Notes: generated by a model from the sequence alone, not told the origin. Positions 7,975 through 17,085 are shown, numbered from the stretch's first letter. The stretch is DNA of 39,504 bases from an uncultured Sphingomonadales bacterium (GCA_937129355.1 CAKZNA010000220.1:1-39504), one strand, 5' to 3'. Translations and numbers: made by a program.

Positions 7975-8667
7975 TTACTTCTTCTTCTCGGGCGCAACCG
8001 ATATCCGTATTGCTTCGCCATTGTTGCCCGGAAAGTCGGTAAACATGGCTTCGACCAGATTTGGCACCAGATAAGGTAGCTTGTTGGAGCGCGACTTGGC
8101 CTCGGCCTTGCCTTCAAACAGGCTCTTGCCGTCGCTGTTGCGCTTTATGTCGAGTTCAATGTCGCTGGTATAGACGGTGAAGCTTCGGGTTTCATACCCA
8201 CCGCCAAAACCGCCAAACAGGAACGGGTCATGCCAGCCATGAACGTAAGCTAGCCTGCCGCGCCGTGTACGTACCAAGCGTGGGCGGCTGCGAAAGCCAT
8301 AATAGCCATAGCGGCTGCCATATCCCCAAAAGGGATCATAAAACGGATCGCGCCGGGAGATTGTGCGTTCCTTGCCATCGTCCACACCATAACCGAGCGT
8401 GACGGTAAGATCGGGCGCTCCTGCTGGCGCGGCCGCATATCCCAAGGATTGCATCTTGTCCGAAACGAGCGAAGCATATTGGGCAAATTCCAGCCCGCCA
8501 TCATTTGTAGAATTGGCTGCTTTGATTGTGAATGTCTGGCCTTGCGCTGGCGGCAGTGCCTGAAACCGCGAAACATCGGCGCGAAATGGCGCAGCGCATG
8601 CGGTTAGAGTGAGTAGCGCGGCGGGAACGGTAAATACCGCGACCTTGCGCATGGTTTGGTTGTTCAT
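7975..8667 (-). CDS. DUF4136-type lipoprotein
   Basis: 230 residues. The N-terminus is a lipoprotein signal with lipobox LTAC (Cys24), so the protein should be lipid-anchored, probably in the outer membrane. The body fits the DUF4136 pattern: FRADVSRFQALP at the start of the mature part, a small-residue-rich middle with many Gly/Tyr/Arg (DPFWGYGSRYGYYGFRSRP), and IELDIKRNSDGKSLFEGKAE near the end. Function of the family is unknown. ATG at 8667, or the in-frame ATG five codons later. A separate unit, 83 bases after trpS on the same strand. Confidence 0.8.
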   Translation of the reverse strand: MNNQTMRKVAVFTVPAALLTLTACAAPFRADVSRFQALPPAQGQTFTIKAANSTNDGGLEFAQYASLVSDKMQSLGYAAAPAGAPDLTVTLGYGVDDGKERTISRRDPFYDPFWGYGSRYGYYGFRSRPRLVRTRRGRLAYVHGWHDPFLFGGFGGGYETRSFTVYTSDIELDIKRNSDGKSLFEGKAEAKSRSNKLPYLVPNLVEAMFTDFPGNNGEAIRISVAPEKKK

Positions 8668-8750
8668 ATGCGACTCCGTGTTTTCCCTAGCCTAGAAGCA
8701 GGGATAGCAAACCGCAACTGAACCGCGCTTTAACGCGCAAAAGGGGCAAG

Positions 8751-9764
8751 CTATCGAAGCAATCCCAGCGCGTTATAGGCCGCATCGACCGTTGGGCGGC
8801 CTAGCGCTTCGGCGCGCTGCGCGCCTTTGGTCAGGATAGCATCGGTTGCAGTGGGGTCGGATTTTAGCCTGACAAATTCTTCACGGATTGGCCGCAATGT
8901 TTCGACGAGCAGGTCGGCAAGCGCAGGTTTGAAATCGCCAAACCCCTTGCCGGTAAACTGATCCAGGACGGCTTGCGCCTCCATATCTGCCGTCGCCGCA
9001 TAGATATTGACCAGATTGCGTGCCTCTGCGCGCCCTTCCAATTCATCTAGCGTGGCTGGCAACGCTTCCGGATCGGTCCGTGCTTTGCGGATTTTTTGCG
9101 CGATGGTGTCGTCGTCATCGGTCATGTTGATCCGGCTCATCTCGCTCGGATCGGATTTGCTCATTTTCGCTGCGCCATCGCGCAGGCTCATTACTCGCGT
9201 CGCTGTGCCGGTTATATAGGCTTCAGGTAGTGTGAAGACATCATCGCCTCCATCATCATTTTTGGCGCCAAAATCGCTGTTGAATTTCTGCGCAATGTCA
9301 CGCGCCAGCTCCAGATGCTGTTTCTGGTCTTCGCCCACCGGAACATGCGTTGCTTGGTAAATCAGCACATCGGCGGCCTGCAGCACTGGGTAGCCATATA
9401 GTCCCAGCGATGAACGCTGTTTATGCTTGCCCGATTTTTCCTTGAACTGTGTCATGCGGTCGAGCCAGCCCATCGGCGTGTTACAGATCAACATCCATGC
9501 AAGTTCTGCATGCCCCGAAACACGCGCTTGATTAAACAGGATGGCCTTTTCAGGGTCGACGCCGGCAGCAATCAACGCAGCCGCCATCTCGCGGGTATTG
9601 GCAGAAAGCGCTTTGGGTTCATTATGTACCGTGATTGCGTGCAGATCTGCTAGAAAGAACAGGCTCTCACCTTCATCCTGCATACGCACCCAGTTTTTGA
9701 TCGCGCCCAGATAATTGCCGAGATGCAAATTTCCGGTGGGCTGAATGCCCGATACTGTACGCAT
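8751..9764 (-). CDS. trpS: Tryptophanyl-tRNA synthetase
   Basis: Class I aminoacyl-tRNA synthetase charging tRNA-Trp. 337 residues, normal for the bacterial enzyme. Seen: the HIGH-type motif as GNLHLGN (residues 11-17), the tryptophan-site region [16 protein letters not shown], the [15 protein letters not shown] segment, and KMSKS at 200-204. The ATG at 9764 follows murJ by 25 bases on the same strand, so secB, murJ and trpS are probably one transcript. Confidence 0.97.
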   Translation of the reverse strand: MRTVSGIQPTGNLHLGNYLGAIKNWVRMQDEGESLFFLADLHAITVHNEPKALSANTREMAAALIAAGVDPEKAILFNQARVSGHAELAWMLICNTPMGWLDRMTQFKEKSGKHKQRSSLGLYGYPVLQAADVLIYQATHVPVGEDQKQHLELARDIAQKFNSDFGAKNDDGGDDVFTLPEAYITGTATRVMSLRDGAAKMSKSDPSEMSRINMTDDDDTIAQKIRKARTDPEALPATLDELEGRAEARNLVNIYAATADMEAQAVLDQFTGKGFGDFKPALADLLVETLRPIREEFVRLKSDPTATDAILTKGAQRAEALGRPTVDAAYNALGLLR

Positions 9765-9789
9765 ATTTTCTACCTGTCAGATATGTGGT

Positions 9790-11385
9790 TTATTCACTCG
9801 CCGCTTCGCTGGCTGGTTTGCGCCGTAGCATGGCAATCTTGTCCCTGTCGATGGCTCCCGTCAGCCATGCCAGCGCGAAATAGGTAATCGCTCCGGTGCC
9901 GCATAACACAGATATGGAAAGCACACGTTCAATAACGCTGCCGCCATAATATGCGGCGCCATAGGGCGCGAGATAGTAAAGCGCGGCGCCCATCGCTGCG
10001 GCGGAAAGAATGATGCGGCTGATACGCAAAACCAAGTCGCCTTCGATATGATAATGGCCGCGCATTTGCAGCATGAAATAAAGCATCGCACAATTAACCC
10101 AGGCCGATATCGCGCCTGCAAGCGCAAGGCCCGGCAGCCCCATGATAGGAATGAGTATGATGTTGAGCGTGATATTCAGCGTCAAAGCGATCGCAGCAGT
10201 ATAGAGCGGTGTGCGCGTATCTTTGCGGGCAAAGAAACCCGGCGTAAGTATCTTCACCAGCACATAAGCGGGCAGGCCAATCACCAACATGGCCATTGCA
10301 GCTGCGGTGCCATTGACGGCCAAAGCGCCATAATTGCCACCGCCAAAAAAAGCGCTGACAAGCGGCGTGGCGCCAAAATAGAGGCCAACGGCGGCTGGAA
10401 TTGTCAGCAGCAATCCCAATTCTATCGCATTGCTCTGAATACGCTGTGCCCCGCCGGTATCGTCATTGGCGATAAAGCGTGAAAGCGCCGGTAGAATGGC
10501 GATACCCAGTGCAATGCCGATAATCCCGAGGGGTAGCTGGTTCAACCGATCGGCAAAAGCGAGATGTACACGCGCGGCTTGGTCCATCTGCCCCAGAAAG
10601 AACAGATCGATAAAACGGCTGATCTGATAGATGCCAGCGCCAAATATGGCCGGCAGGATTAGCACGCCCAACGCGCGGACATCTGCGGTAAAACGAGGCC
10701 TGCGCAGCGCGAAGGTGAAACCGGATTTGCGCGCCCAATAGTAAAGCCACAGCATTTGCAGCAAACCGGAGATGGAAACGGCAACCGCGATCATATAAGC
10801 GGTTTGCACCGTGTCTTGACCGCCATTCACATATAATGCTGCCACAAGCGCGGTGATCAGGCAAATGTTCAGCAAAATGGGCGCCGCCGCCGCCGCGGTA
10901 AACCGGCTGACCGAATTGAGTATGGCGGCAAATAGCGTCGTCAGACTGATGAGCGCCAGATAGGGAAAAGCTATTCGGGCGAGGCTGATCGTCAGGGCAT
11001 TGGATGACGGGTCACTGGTTAAATCGCCGCGACCGAAATCATCAAACAGCCAGATGATGGCTGGCATGGCCACCATAAGGATCGCCGAGAATATCAATAA
11101 TATCGGGACAAAGACTGAAAGCGTTTCGATCGCAAAATTCTGCGCCGCGCTCCGGTTTTCATCCTCTGCCATCTTGCGGTTGAACAGCGGTACGAAAGCT
11201 GCCGAAAACGCGCCTTCGGCAAAGAGCCTGCGGAAAATATTCGGAAGCTGAAATGCCAGTTGCCAGGCCGATGCGGCGGTGCCGTCACCCAATATCCGCG
11301 AAAGCAACATGTCGCGCGCGAAACCGAATATGCGGCTGATCAATGTCATGCCGCCGATTATTCCGGTTGATTTTAGCAGGTTCAC
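9790..11385 (-). CDS. murJ: Lipid II flippase MurJ (MviN)
   Basis: Inner-membrane flippase of the MOP superfamily that moves lipid II to the periplasmic face for peptidoglycan synthesis. 531 residues, almost entirely hydrophobic helices (about 14 expected). Seen: the family N-terminus STGIIGGMTLISRIFGFARD, the conserved LPNIFRRLFAEGAFSAAFVP, and RLNQLPLGIIGIALGIAILP around 280-300. The tail RDKIAMLRRKPASEAASE is charged and cytoplasmic. It lies between secB (48 bases upstream) and trpS (25 bases downstream). Confidence 0.96.
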   Translation of the reverse strand: MNLLKSTGIIGGMTLISRIFGFARDMLLSRILGDGTAASAWQLAFQLPNIFRRLFAEGAFSAAFVPLFNRKMAEDENRSAAQNFAIETLSVFVPILLIFSAILMVAMPAIIWLFDDFGRGDLTSDPSSNALTISLARIAFPYLALISLTTLFAAILNSVSRFTAAAAAPILLNICLITALVAALYVNGGQDTVQTAYMIAVAVSISGLLQMLWLYYWARKSGFTFALRRPRFTADVRALGVLILPAIFGAGIYQISRFIDLFFLGQMDQAARVHLAFADRLNQLPLGIIGIALGIAILPALSRFIANDDTGGAQRIQSNAIELGLLLTIPAAVGLYFGATPLVSAFFGGGNYGALAVNGTAAAMAMLVIGLPAYVLVKILTPGFFARKDTRTPLYTAAIALTLNITLNIILIPIMGLPGLALAGAISAWVNCAMLYFMLQMRGHYHIEGDLVLRISRIILSAAAMGAALYYLAPYGAAYYGGSVIERVLSISVLCGTGAITYFALAWLTGAIDRDKIAMLRRKPASEAASE

Positions 11386-11433
11386 CGCTGCCCCCCCTGG
11401 ATCCGACTCTTTTGGGCCGCCGTGAGAGTAGCC

Positions 11434-11946
11434 TTAAGCTTCACCAGCCGGCTGCTGCTCCGCCATGGCTTCGGCCTGCTCACGCTGTTGCATATAAAGC
11501 TGGTTGAAATCGATGGGTTCGAGCACGAGCGGCGGATAACCAGCATCACGAACAGAATCTGCGATCACGCGGCGCGCGAATGGGAAAATCAGGCGCGGTG
11601 CTTCGCCGAATAAGAATGGATGCGCTTGTTCTTCGGGAACATTGCGAATGCCGAAAAGCGTCGAATATTCCAGCTCTACATTGAACTGAACGCCGTTGCC
11701 TTCGCTTTCGCCTTTTACGGCGAGCGACATCACAACTTCATGCACTTCGTCGCTTACGGCGTTGACCTGAATATTGACCTGTACGTCGATATTCGGCTGT
11801 CCTTCCCAACCGAAGCTATCAGGGGCATTGGGGTTTTCAATCGAAAGATCTTTCACATATTGGCTGAGCATGCCGACCTGAGGTCCAGTGTCTTCGCCAT
11901 TCCCACCCAGATTTTCTGCGGTAACATTGCCTTCTTCTTCAGCCAT
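11434..11946 (-). CDS. secB: Protein-export chaperone SecB
   Basis: Cytosolic tetrameric chaperone that keeps preproteins unfolded and passes them to SecA. 170 residues. An acidic N-terminal extension (MAEEEGNVTAENL) is followed by the family core: QYVKDLSIENPNAPDSF, the DVQVNIQVNA strand, EYSTLFGIRNVPEEQ and LIFPFARRVIADSVRDAGYPP, the most conserved SecB stretch. The C-terminus is Glu/Ala/Gln-rich. First gene of the minus-strand secB-murJ-trpS group, divergent from the Tim44-like gene across 284 bases. Confidence 0.97.
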   Translation of the reverse strand: MAEEEGNVTAENLGGNGEDTGPQVGMLSQYVKDLSIENPNAPDSFGWEGQPNIDVQVNIQVNAVSDEVHEVVMSLAVKGESEGNGVQFNVELEYSTLFGIRNVPEEQAHPFLFGEAPRLIFPFARRVIADSVRDAGYPPLVLEPIDFNQLYMQQREQAEAMAEQQPAGEA

Positions 11947-12230
11947 TATTTTTCTTCTTTCCCGTTAATTGAATGCGGAGTTTGATTGCCCCGAAATATG
12001 TTGCCGTCGCGCCTAGCAGGGCGCTGGTGAAAGGGCAATAATTTGTGACAATGATGCCGCCGCACGGATATTGGCCGCGATATCGAGAATGTCATTTGAA
12101 TATTTGGCTGCTTACCCCTATGTAGAAGGAGAAGAATGGACATTTGCACAGTTTGGAAATTCCGTTCATTATACTGAAATGATTCAAGGCCGATAAGCTA
12201 TCGCCTGCGAAACGGAAGTTGGAAAATATT

Positions 12231-12887
12231 GTGACTTTTGAAATTGTTCTCCTCGCCATGGTTGCCGCCTTTTTGGGCATGCGTCTATATTCCGTACTCG
12301 GAAAACGGACGGGGCATGAGCAAGAGCCCGTTTTGCGCAAGCCGGCAGAAGACCGTGCGGCACCCGTTATTCGCAAGCCCGTGGCCGATATTCCAGCCTC
12401 AACCATTCCGCAGGAAGATATTTTGCCTGTCGAATTGGCTGCTGAAAGCGGTTTGCGCTCGATCATAAATGCCGATCGCCAATTTGATGCGGGGCTATTC
12501 ATTGAAGGCGCCAAGTCGGCTTACGGCATGGTTTTGGAAGCTTTCTGGAAGGGCGACCGCGATGCGCTTAAAACCCTATGCGATGATGATGTGTATGAAA
12601 GTTTCGATGCGGCGATAACGGCGCGCGAAGAACGCGGGGAAATCCTCGAAAACCGGCTTGTCCGGATTGAAGAAGCCCGCATCGTTGATGCTAGCCTTGA
12701 CCATCCAACAGCACGGATCACGGTTCGCTTTGATGCGGATATTGCCGCTTTGATCAAAGATAGCGATGGCAATATGATTGGCGGGTCGATGACAGATGCC
12801 GTTGAAACGCACGATATCTGGACGTTTATGCGCGACGTGAAAGAAACCAGCCGCAACTGGACGCTTGACGAAACCGACGAAGCCTGA
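12231..12887 (+). CDS. Tim44/TimA-family membrane-anchored protein
   Basis: 218 residues: one N-terminal membrane helix (TFEIVLLAMVAAFLGMRLYS), a charged linker with the GKRTGHEQ sequence typical of the bacterial family, then a Tim44-like domain from about residue 75 (FIEGAKSAYGMVLEAFWKGD to WTFMRDVKETSRNWTLDETDE). Bacterial members share the mitochondrial Tim44 C-terminal fold and act as inner-membrane adaptors. I choose the GTG at 12231 because GGAA lies 6 bases before it; a TTG at 12219 is possible but its purine run is only 2 bases away. It lies 14 bases upstream of mltA, a conserved arrangement with secB divergent. Confidence 0.88.
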   Translation: MTFEIVLLAMVAAFLGMRLYSVLGKRTGHEQEPVLRKPAEDRAAPVIRKPVADIPASTIPQEDILPVELAAESGLRSIINADRQFDAGLFIEGAKSAYGMVLEAFWKGDRDALKTLCDDDVYESFDAAITAREERGEILENRLVRIEEARIVDASLDHPTARITVRFDADIAALIKDSDGNMIGGSMTDAVETHDIWTFMRDVKETSRNWTLDETDEA

Positions 12888-12901
12888 TTCATGGCGTAGC
12901 T

Positions 12902-14158
12902 ATGAAAATAGCGCCTTTCCCAGCATTCATCGCGGCCCTGCTTCTGGCAGGCTGTTCCAGCGGCATCATTCCCGAAAGCGGTCCTGCAAACGCAAGCAGA
13001 CCGCCGGCCACGCAGCCTTCAGCCCCATCAGGCGGTCAGGCCGCACAGCCAATCCCATCAACGCCGAACGCAACGCTTCCCGCGGCGACACCGGCGGGTG
13101 ATGGCAGCAATGCGGCTGGTCTCGGCATCGTGCGGGGCCCTCAAATCGGCGCCTTGGGCATTCGCGAAAACCGTGCCCGCGCCGCGCTCTCGGCTTTCCG
13201 GACAAGCTGCCCCGGACTTCTGCGCCGCGTCGATCAATCCGCGCTCACTTTAAATGATGAATGGCGTCCGGCCTGCGATGCTTCGAAAAGCTGGAGCGGC
13301 GACGCTGTTTCCTTCTTCGCGACATATCTGGATGCGGTTCAGGTCGGTGATGGCAAGGCATTTGCTACCGGATATTTCGAACCGGAAATTGAAGGATCGC
13401 GCACGCGCCGTGCTGGATTTAATGTGCCGGTCTATGGCCGCCCGAATGATTTGGTCGACGTTGATTTGAGCCAGTGGGGTGACGCTTACAAAGGCAAAAA
13501 AATTCGCGGTAAAGTGAGTGGTTCGAAATTCACGCTCTATGATGATCGCGGAATGATCGATGACAAAGGACTTGCGGGCCGTGCACCGGTTATCGCCTGG
13601 GCCAAAGATCCGGTTGAATTTTTCTTCCTGCAAATTCAGGGCTCGGGCCGTCTTCGTGCGCCCGATGGCAGCATCATGCGCATAGGTTACGCCAGCCAGA
13701 ATGGCCGCAGCTATACCGGCATCGGCCGCCTGATGAAGGATCGCGGGCTGCTTGGTCCGGGCGAATCTTCGATGCAGGGCATTGTCGGCTGGCTCAATCG
13801 CAATCCTGCCCAGGGCAAGGCGATCATGAATGAGAATAAGAGCTATGTATTTTTCAACGAGCTGACGGGCGCAGGCCCGCTTGGCGCGATGGGTTATCCT
13901 GTGGTTGGCAATACCAGCGTTGCGGCTGACCGGAAATTCGTGCCGCTCGGCGCGCCAGTGTTTCTATCGATGGACCGTGCAGAGCCAAACGGTATTTGGG
14001 TAGCGCAGGATACGGGCGGCGCGATCAAGGGTTCGAACCGTTTCGATACATTCTGGGGCGCGGGCGCGCGGGCGCGAGCCTTGGCGGGCGGCATGGCGGC
14101 GCGCGGCGCAGCTTTGCTATTCCTGCCCAAGCAAAGCGTGACGCGGCTCGGGCTTTGA
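12902..14158 (+). CDS. mltA: Membrane-bound lytic murein transglycosylase A (MltA)
   Basis: Outer-membrane lipoprotein that cleaves the glycan strands of peptidoglycan, leaving anhydro-MurNAc ends. 418 residues. Lipobox LLAGC (Cys18) is followed by a Pro/Ala/Ser-rich low-complexity linker to about residue 75. The MltA domain shows FATGYFEPEIEGSRTRR and FNVPVYGRPNDLV; the 3D domain near the C-terminus has VAQDTGGAIKGSNRFDTFWG, whose aspartates include the expected catalytic residue. It lies between the Tim44-like gene (14 bases) and smr (9 bases), so the three are likely co-transcribed. Confidence 0.95.
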   Translation: MKIAPFPAFIAALLLAGCSSGIIPESGPANASRPPATQPSAPSGGQAAQPIPSTPNATLPAATPAGDGSNAAGLGIVRGPQIGALGIRENRARAALSAFRTSCPGLLRRVDQSALTLNDEWRPACDASKSWSGDAVSFFATYLDAVQVGDGKAFATGYFEPEIEGSRTRRAGFNVPVYGRPNDLVDVDLSQWGDAYKGKKIRGKVSGSKFTLYDDRGMIDDKGLAGRAPVIAWAKDPVEFFFLQIQGSGRLRAPDGSIMRIGYASQNGRSYTGIGRLMKDRGLLGPGESSMQGIVGWLNRNPAQGKAIMNENKSYVFFNELTGAGPLGAMGYPVVGNTSVAADRKFVPLGAPVFLSMDRAEPNGIWVAQDTGGAIKGSNRFDTFWGAGARARALAGGMAARGAALLFLPKQSVTRLGL

Positions 14159-14167
14159 TGGTTAGCC

Positions 14168-14746
14168 ATGAGCAAGCGGTCCTCACTAGACCCTGAAGAA
14201 CAGGCGCTTTGGGATCGTGTGATTGCGACGGTTGAGCCGTTGAACGGGCAAACTCCTGTAAGTTCAAGAATAGAAGAGAAAAAACCTGTCGCACAAGAAC
14301 CGGGTAGCGCAGTTAGTCCGTCATCCCGGCGAAAGCCGGGATCTCCGCCCACCAATAGCTCCATCTCAAGAGATTCCGGCTTTCGCCGGAATGACGAGAA
14401 TCGGGAGAGCAACAATCTAAATTCTCATTGGGATAGGCGCTTCAAGAAAGGTGCCATCATCCCTGATGTCAGCATCGATTTGCATGGCGTCGGCTTGGCG
14501 GGAGCCTATTCGAGGCTCGACGGCGCGTTGGAACAAGCGGTGCATCAGCATCTGCGCGTGGTCTTACTCGTAACTGGAAAGGCTCGCAGCCATGACAGAA
14601 CCAGCGGACAAGGACGCGGGGCGATTGCCAGCGTGGTCCGCGATTGGCTCGCGGCATCGCGCCATGCCAGCCATATCTCTGCTGTTAGAAACGCCCACCC
14701 CCGCCATGGCGGCAGCGGCGCGCTTTATATTATTTTGAAGCGGTAA
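14168..14746 (+). CDS. Smr-domain protein with in-frame palindromic repeat insertion
   Basis: 192 residues. N-terminal 45 residues (SLDPEEQALWDRVIATVEPL) are typical of alphaproteobacterial Smr proteins next to mltA. The Smr domain, a DNA nicking or RNA-cleaving fold, fills about 101-192: VSIDLHGVGL, VVLLVTGKA, and the closing HGGSGALYIILKR. Between them residues 51-77 are encoded by a 78-base palindromic element (14319-14396), giving Arg/Ser/Pro-rich sequence such as SSRRKPGSPP and GFRRNDE. The insertion length is a multiple of three and leaves the domain intact, so the gene looks functional. Its last 17 bases overlap the convergent dapE. Confidence 0.9.
   Translation: MSKRSSLDPEEQALWDRVIATVEPLNGQTPVSSRIEEKKPVAQEPGSAVSPSSRRKPGSPPTNSSISRDSGFRRNDENRESNNLNSHWDRRFKKGAIIPDVSIDLHGVGLAGAYSRLDGALEQAVHQHLRVVLLVTGKARSHDRTSGQGRGAIASVVRDWLAASRHASHISAVRNAHPRHGGSGALYIILKR
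14319..14396. repeat. 78-base palindromic repeat element inside smr
   Basis: Two 27-base arms (14319-14345 and 14370-14396) are inverted copies differing at two positions, separated by 24 bases. Each arm also folds alone: CCCGGC-GAAA-GCCGGG in the left arm, and TCCGGC-TTTC-GCCGGA in the right, so it can form two small hairpins or one long one. The sequence style (GTCATCCCGGCGAAAGCCGG) is that of short dispersed repeats common in sphingomonads and other alphaproteobacteria. I saw no second copy in the window. Confidence 0.9.
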
Positions 14747-15875
14747 GAACGCGCATCATGACGCGTTGATAAATGTCGGCCAAACGGTCGAGGTCATCGA
14801 CGGCAACGGCCTCATCCAACTTATGCATCGTGGCATTGCACAGACCAAATTCAACGACGGGGCAGATTTTCGACAGGAACCGCGCGTCGCTTGTGCCGCC
14901 GCTTGTGGATGCTTCGGGCTCGATGCCTGTTACGTCTTTAACTGCTTGGCTTATTGCGGCGGAAAATTCGCCAGGCGGGGTCAGGAAGGGCTCGCCGGAG
15001 ATAACAGGCTTTAATTGCCCGCCATGCTTTTCGACAATCTCGCGTTTCATAATCGACAGGCTCTCGCCCGAATGTTGATCGTTAAAGCGTATCGACAGAC
15101 GCGCTTCGGCCTTTGCCGGAATCACATTATGCGCCGGATTGCCCACGGTCAGGTCGGTAATCTCGATATTGCTTGCCTGAAACCAATCGGTGCCATCGTC
15201 GAGCGACACTGCCTCGATTTCAGACAAAATCGTCACCAGCTTTGAAACCGGATTGTCGGCTAGATGTGGATAGGCGACATGGCCCTGCGTACCGTTGACC
15301 GTGATCCACATATTGACGCTGCCGCGCCGCCCGACCTTCATCATATCGCCAAGCTTGTTTACCGATGTTGGCTCTCCGACAAGACAGAATTCGGGGATGC
15401 TATCGCGCGCCTGCATATGGTCGATTAACGCTCGGGTGCCATATACCGCTGGCCCTTCTTCGTCGCCGGTGATGATCAGGCTGATCGTGCCCGCATCTTC
15501 GGGAATTTCATGCAAAGCCGCGACAAAGCTGGCGATACTGCCCTTCATATCAACCGCACCGCGCCCGTATAGAAGGTCCCCGCGAATTTCCGGCGCAAAT
15601 GGGTCGCTTTCCCAACCTTCGCCCGGCGGGACTACATCCAGATGCCCGGCAAAAGCAAAATGCCGCCCGCCATTCCCCCGAACGGCAAACAGATTTTCGA
15701 CCGGCGCGCCATTATCCGGATCGCTATCGCCCTCGCCGGCAATGAAGCGTTCGACCGCGAAACCCAAGGGGGTGAGCATGTTTTCCAGCGCATCAAACAC
15801 GCTGCCCGTCGCGGGCGTAATGCTCTGGCATGAAATCAGCTTCTTTGCATAATCAAGGGCAGCGGAATTTGTCAT
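14730..15875 (-). CDS. dapE: Succinyl-diaminopimelate desuccinylase
   Basis: Zinc-dependent M20-family hydrolase removing the succinyl group from N-succinyl-L,L-diaminopimelate in lysine and meso-DAP synthesis. 381 residues from the ATG at 15875, where homologues begin (MTNSAALDYAKKLISCQS); the frame is open 12 codons further. Seen: FAGHLDVVPPGEGWESDPF (metal His and adjacent Asp), GRGAVDMKGS (bridging Asp), ITGDEEGPAVYGT (catalytic Glu pair), LVGEPTS, and the late STSGGTSDARF and PVVEFG. GAGG lies just before the start. It overlaps smr tail to tail by 17 bases and is divergent from the cupin gene. Confidence 0.95.
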   Translation of the reverse strand: MTNSAALDYAKKLISCQSITPATGSVFDALENMLTPLGFAVERFIAGEGDSDPDNGAPVENLFAVRGNGGRHFAFAGHLDVVPPGEGWESDPFAPEIRGDLLYGRGAVDMKGSIASFVAALHEIPEDAGTISLIITGDEEGPAVYGTRALIDHMQARDSIPEFCLVGEPTSVNKLGDMMKVGRRGSVNMWITVNGTQGHVAYPHLADNPVSKLVTILSEIEAVSLDDGTDWFQASNIEITDLTVGNPAHNVIPAKAEARLSIRFNDQHSGESLSIMKREIVEKHGGQLKPVISGEPFLTPPGEFSAAISQAVKDVTGIEPEASTSGGTSDARFLSKICPVVEFGLCNATMHKLDEAVAVDDLDRLADIYQRVMMRVLTASK

Positions 15876-15931
15876 TTGCCTCGCATGGCAATAGGCTTGC
15901 GCTTTGTCCATCCCTTAAGACCGGAGCTACG

Positions 15932-16396
15932 ATGCCGAAAATCAATCTGGAACATATCGCGCAAACAAATGCGACAGGCTATCCGCCTCCCTTCGATAAA
16001 GAGGTGGCGGGGCGTCATTATCGCCGTCTCTCGCCGCCATCTGAGCTAACACAAATGGGCGCGAGCCATGTGACATTGAAACCCGGTGCATGGTCATCGC
16101 AGCGCCATTGGCATGCGGGAGAGGATGAGCTTGTCATTATGCTGTCGGGCGAGGCTGTACTGGTTGAGGATGGCGGCGAGGAGATATTGCGTGTCGGCGA
16201 TATTGCTGCCTTTCCCGCTGGCGAAGAAAATGGCCACCATCTGCAAAACCGCAGCGACGAAGATTGCGTATTTATCGCGATAGGAACCGGCGACCGATCA
16301 AAGGGCGGCAGCTATCCAGACATTGATATGGTGTTTCGCGAAGATGGATATTTCACCAAGGATGGCGAGCGTTATGATACAGAGCGTATCGCCTGA
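15932..16396 (+). CDS. Cupin-domain protein
   Basis: 154 residues, a single small beta-barrel cupin. Motif 1 is RHWHAGEDELVIMLSGE and motif 2 is PAGEENGHHLQN, supplying the usual His/His/Glu/His metal ligands. The tail SYPDIDMVFREDGYFTKDGERY is typical of a family of predicted sugar-binding or oxalate-decarboxylase-like cupins; substrate unknown. ATG at 15932 is chosen because GGAG lies 5 bases before it; the frame is open to 15830, within the divergent dapE. It ends 8 bases before the stop of the convergent GST. Confidence 0.88.
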   Translation: MPKINLEHIAQTNATGYPPPFDKEVAGRHYRRLSPPSELTQMGASHVTLKPGAWSSQRHWHAGEDELVIMLSGEAVLVEDGGEEILRVGDIAAFPAGEENGHHLQNRSDEDCVFIAIGTGDRSKGGSYPDIDMVFREDGYFTKDGERYDTERIA

Positions 16397-16404
16397 AGAA
16401 ACAG

Positions 16405-17085
16405 TTACTCGGCCGCATCCTCATATTTCTTAATCACCCAGTCTTCTTCGGCAGCGGCAGTATACCATTCTTCCATCCAGTGATGGCCCATCATCGTTTC
16501 GACATAGCTTTCCGCAAAGCCGGGTAGGGTGAATCCGTAAGTTACGAAGCGCGAAACAATTGGCGCGAACATGATGTCGGCGGCGCTGAATGTGCCAAAC
16601 AGATATGGTCCTTCCTTGCCGAAACGGCTGCGGGCTTCGGCCCATAATTGCAGGATGCGGATGGCATCGTTGCGCGCACCTTCGCCTATCGTCACGTCTT
16701 CGAATGTTTTGCGCGTATTCATCGGGCAATCACGGCGTAGCGGCAAATATCCCGAATGCATTTCTGCGGCCATCGCTCTTGCCATTCCGCGCGCGACATC
16801 ATCTTTGGGCCAAAAACGATCGCGGCCTACTTTGTCGGATAAATATTCTATAATTGCCAAGCTATCCCAAATAACAGCTTCGTCATCCCATAAGATGGGA
16901 ACCTTACCAGATGATGGTACCAGATCTTCTTCGCGTTGGCGTTCGTCCCAACCTTCTTCAAATAGCGGAACGGTCAGCTCTTCAAAATGCAGCCCGGATT
17001 GTTTTGCTGCGAGCCAACCACGCATGGACCAGCTGGAATAGGCCTTGTTGCCGATGATGAGTTTCAGGCTGCTTTTTTCTGTCAT
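16405..17085 (-). CDS. Glutathione S-transferase family protein
   Basis: 226 residues. An N-terminal thioredoxin-like domain has IGNKAYSSWSMRGWLAAKQSG (likely active-site Ser near residue 17), the PSSGKVPIL cis-proline loop and WDSLAIIEYLSDK for glutathione binding. The C-terminal helical domain covers about 95-220 (LFGTFSAADIMFAPIVSRF, with the conserved N-capping Asp). Substrate unknown. Its ATG overlaps the engB stop by 4 bases (ATGA), so it is translationally coupled as last gene of the rpmH-rnpA-yidD-yidC-engB group. Confidence 0.9.
   Translation of the reverse strand: MTEKSSLKLIIGNKAYSSWSMRGWLAAKQSGLHFEELTVPLFEEGWDERQREEDLVPSSGKVPILWDDEAVIWDSLAIIEYLSDKVGRDRFWPKDDVARGMARAMAAEMHSGYLPLRRDCPMNTRKTFEDVTIGEGARNDAIRILQLWAEARSRFGKEGPYLFGTFSAADIMFAPIVSRFVTYGFTLPGFAESYVETMMGHHWMEEWYTAAAEEDWVIKKYEDAAE

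Noticed and set aside
8668-8750. Terminator after trpS
   Set aside because: Only a 4-5 base GC stem (CGCG around TTAAAG) is present, with no T tract.
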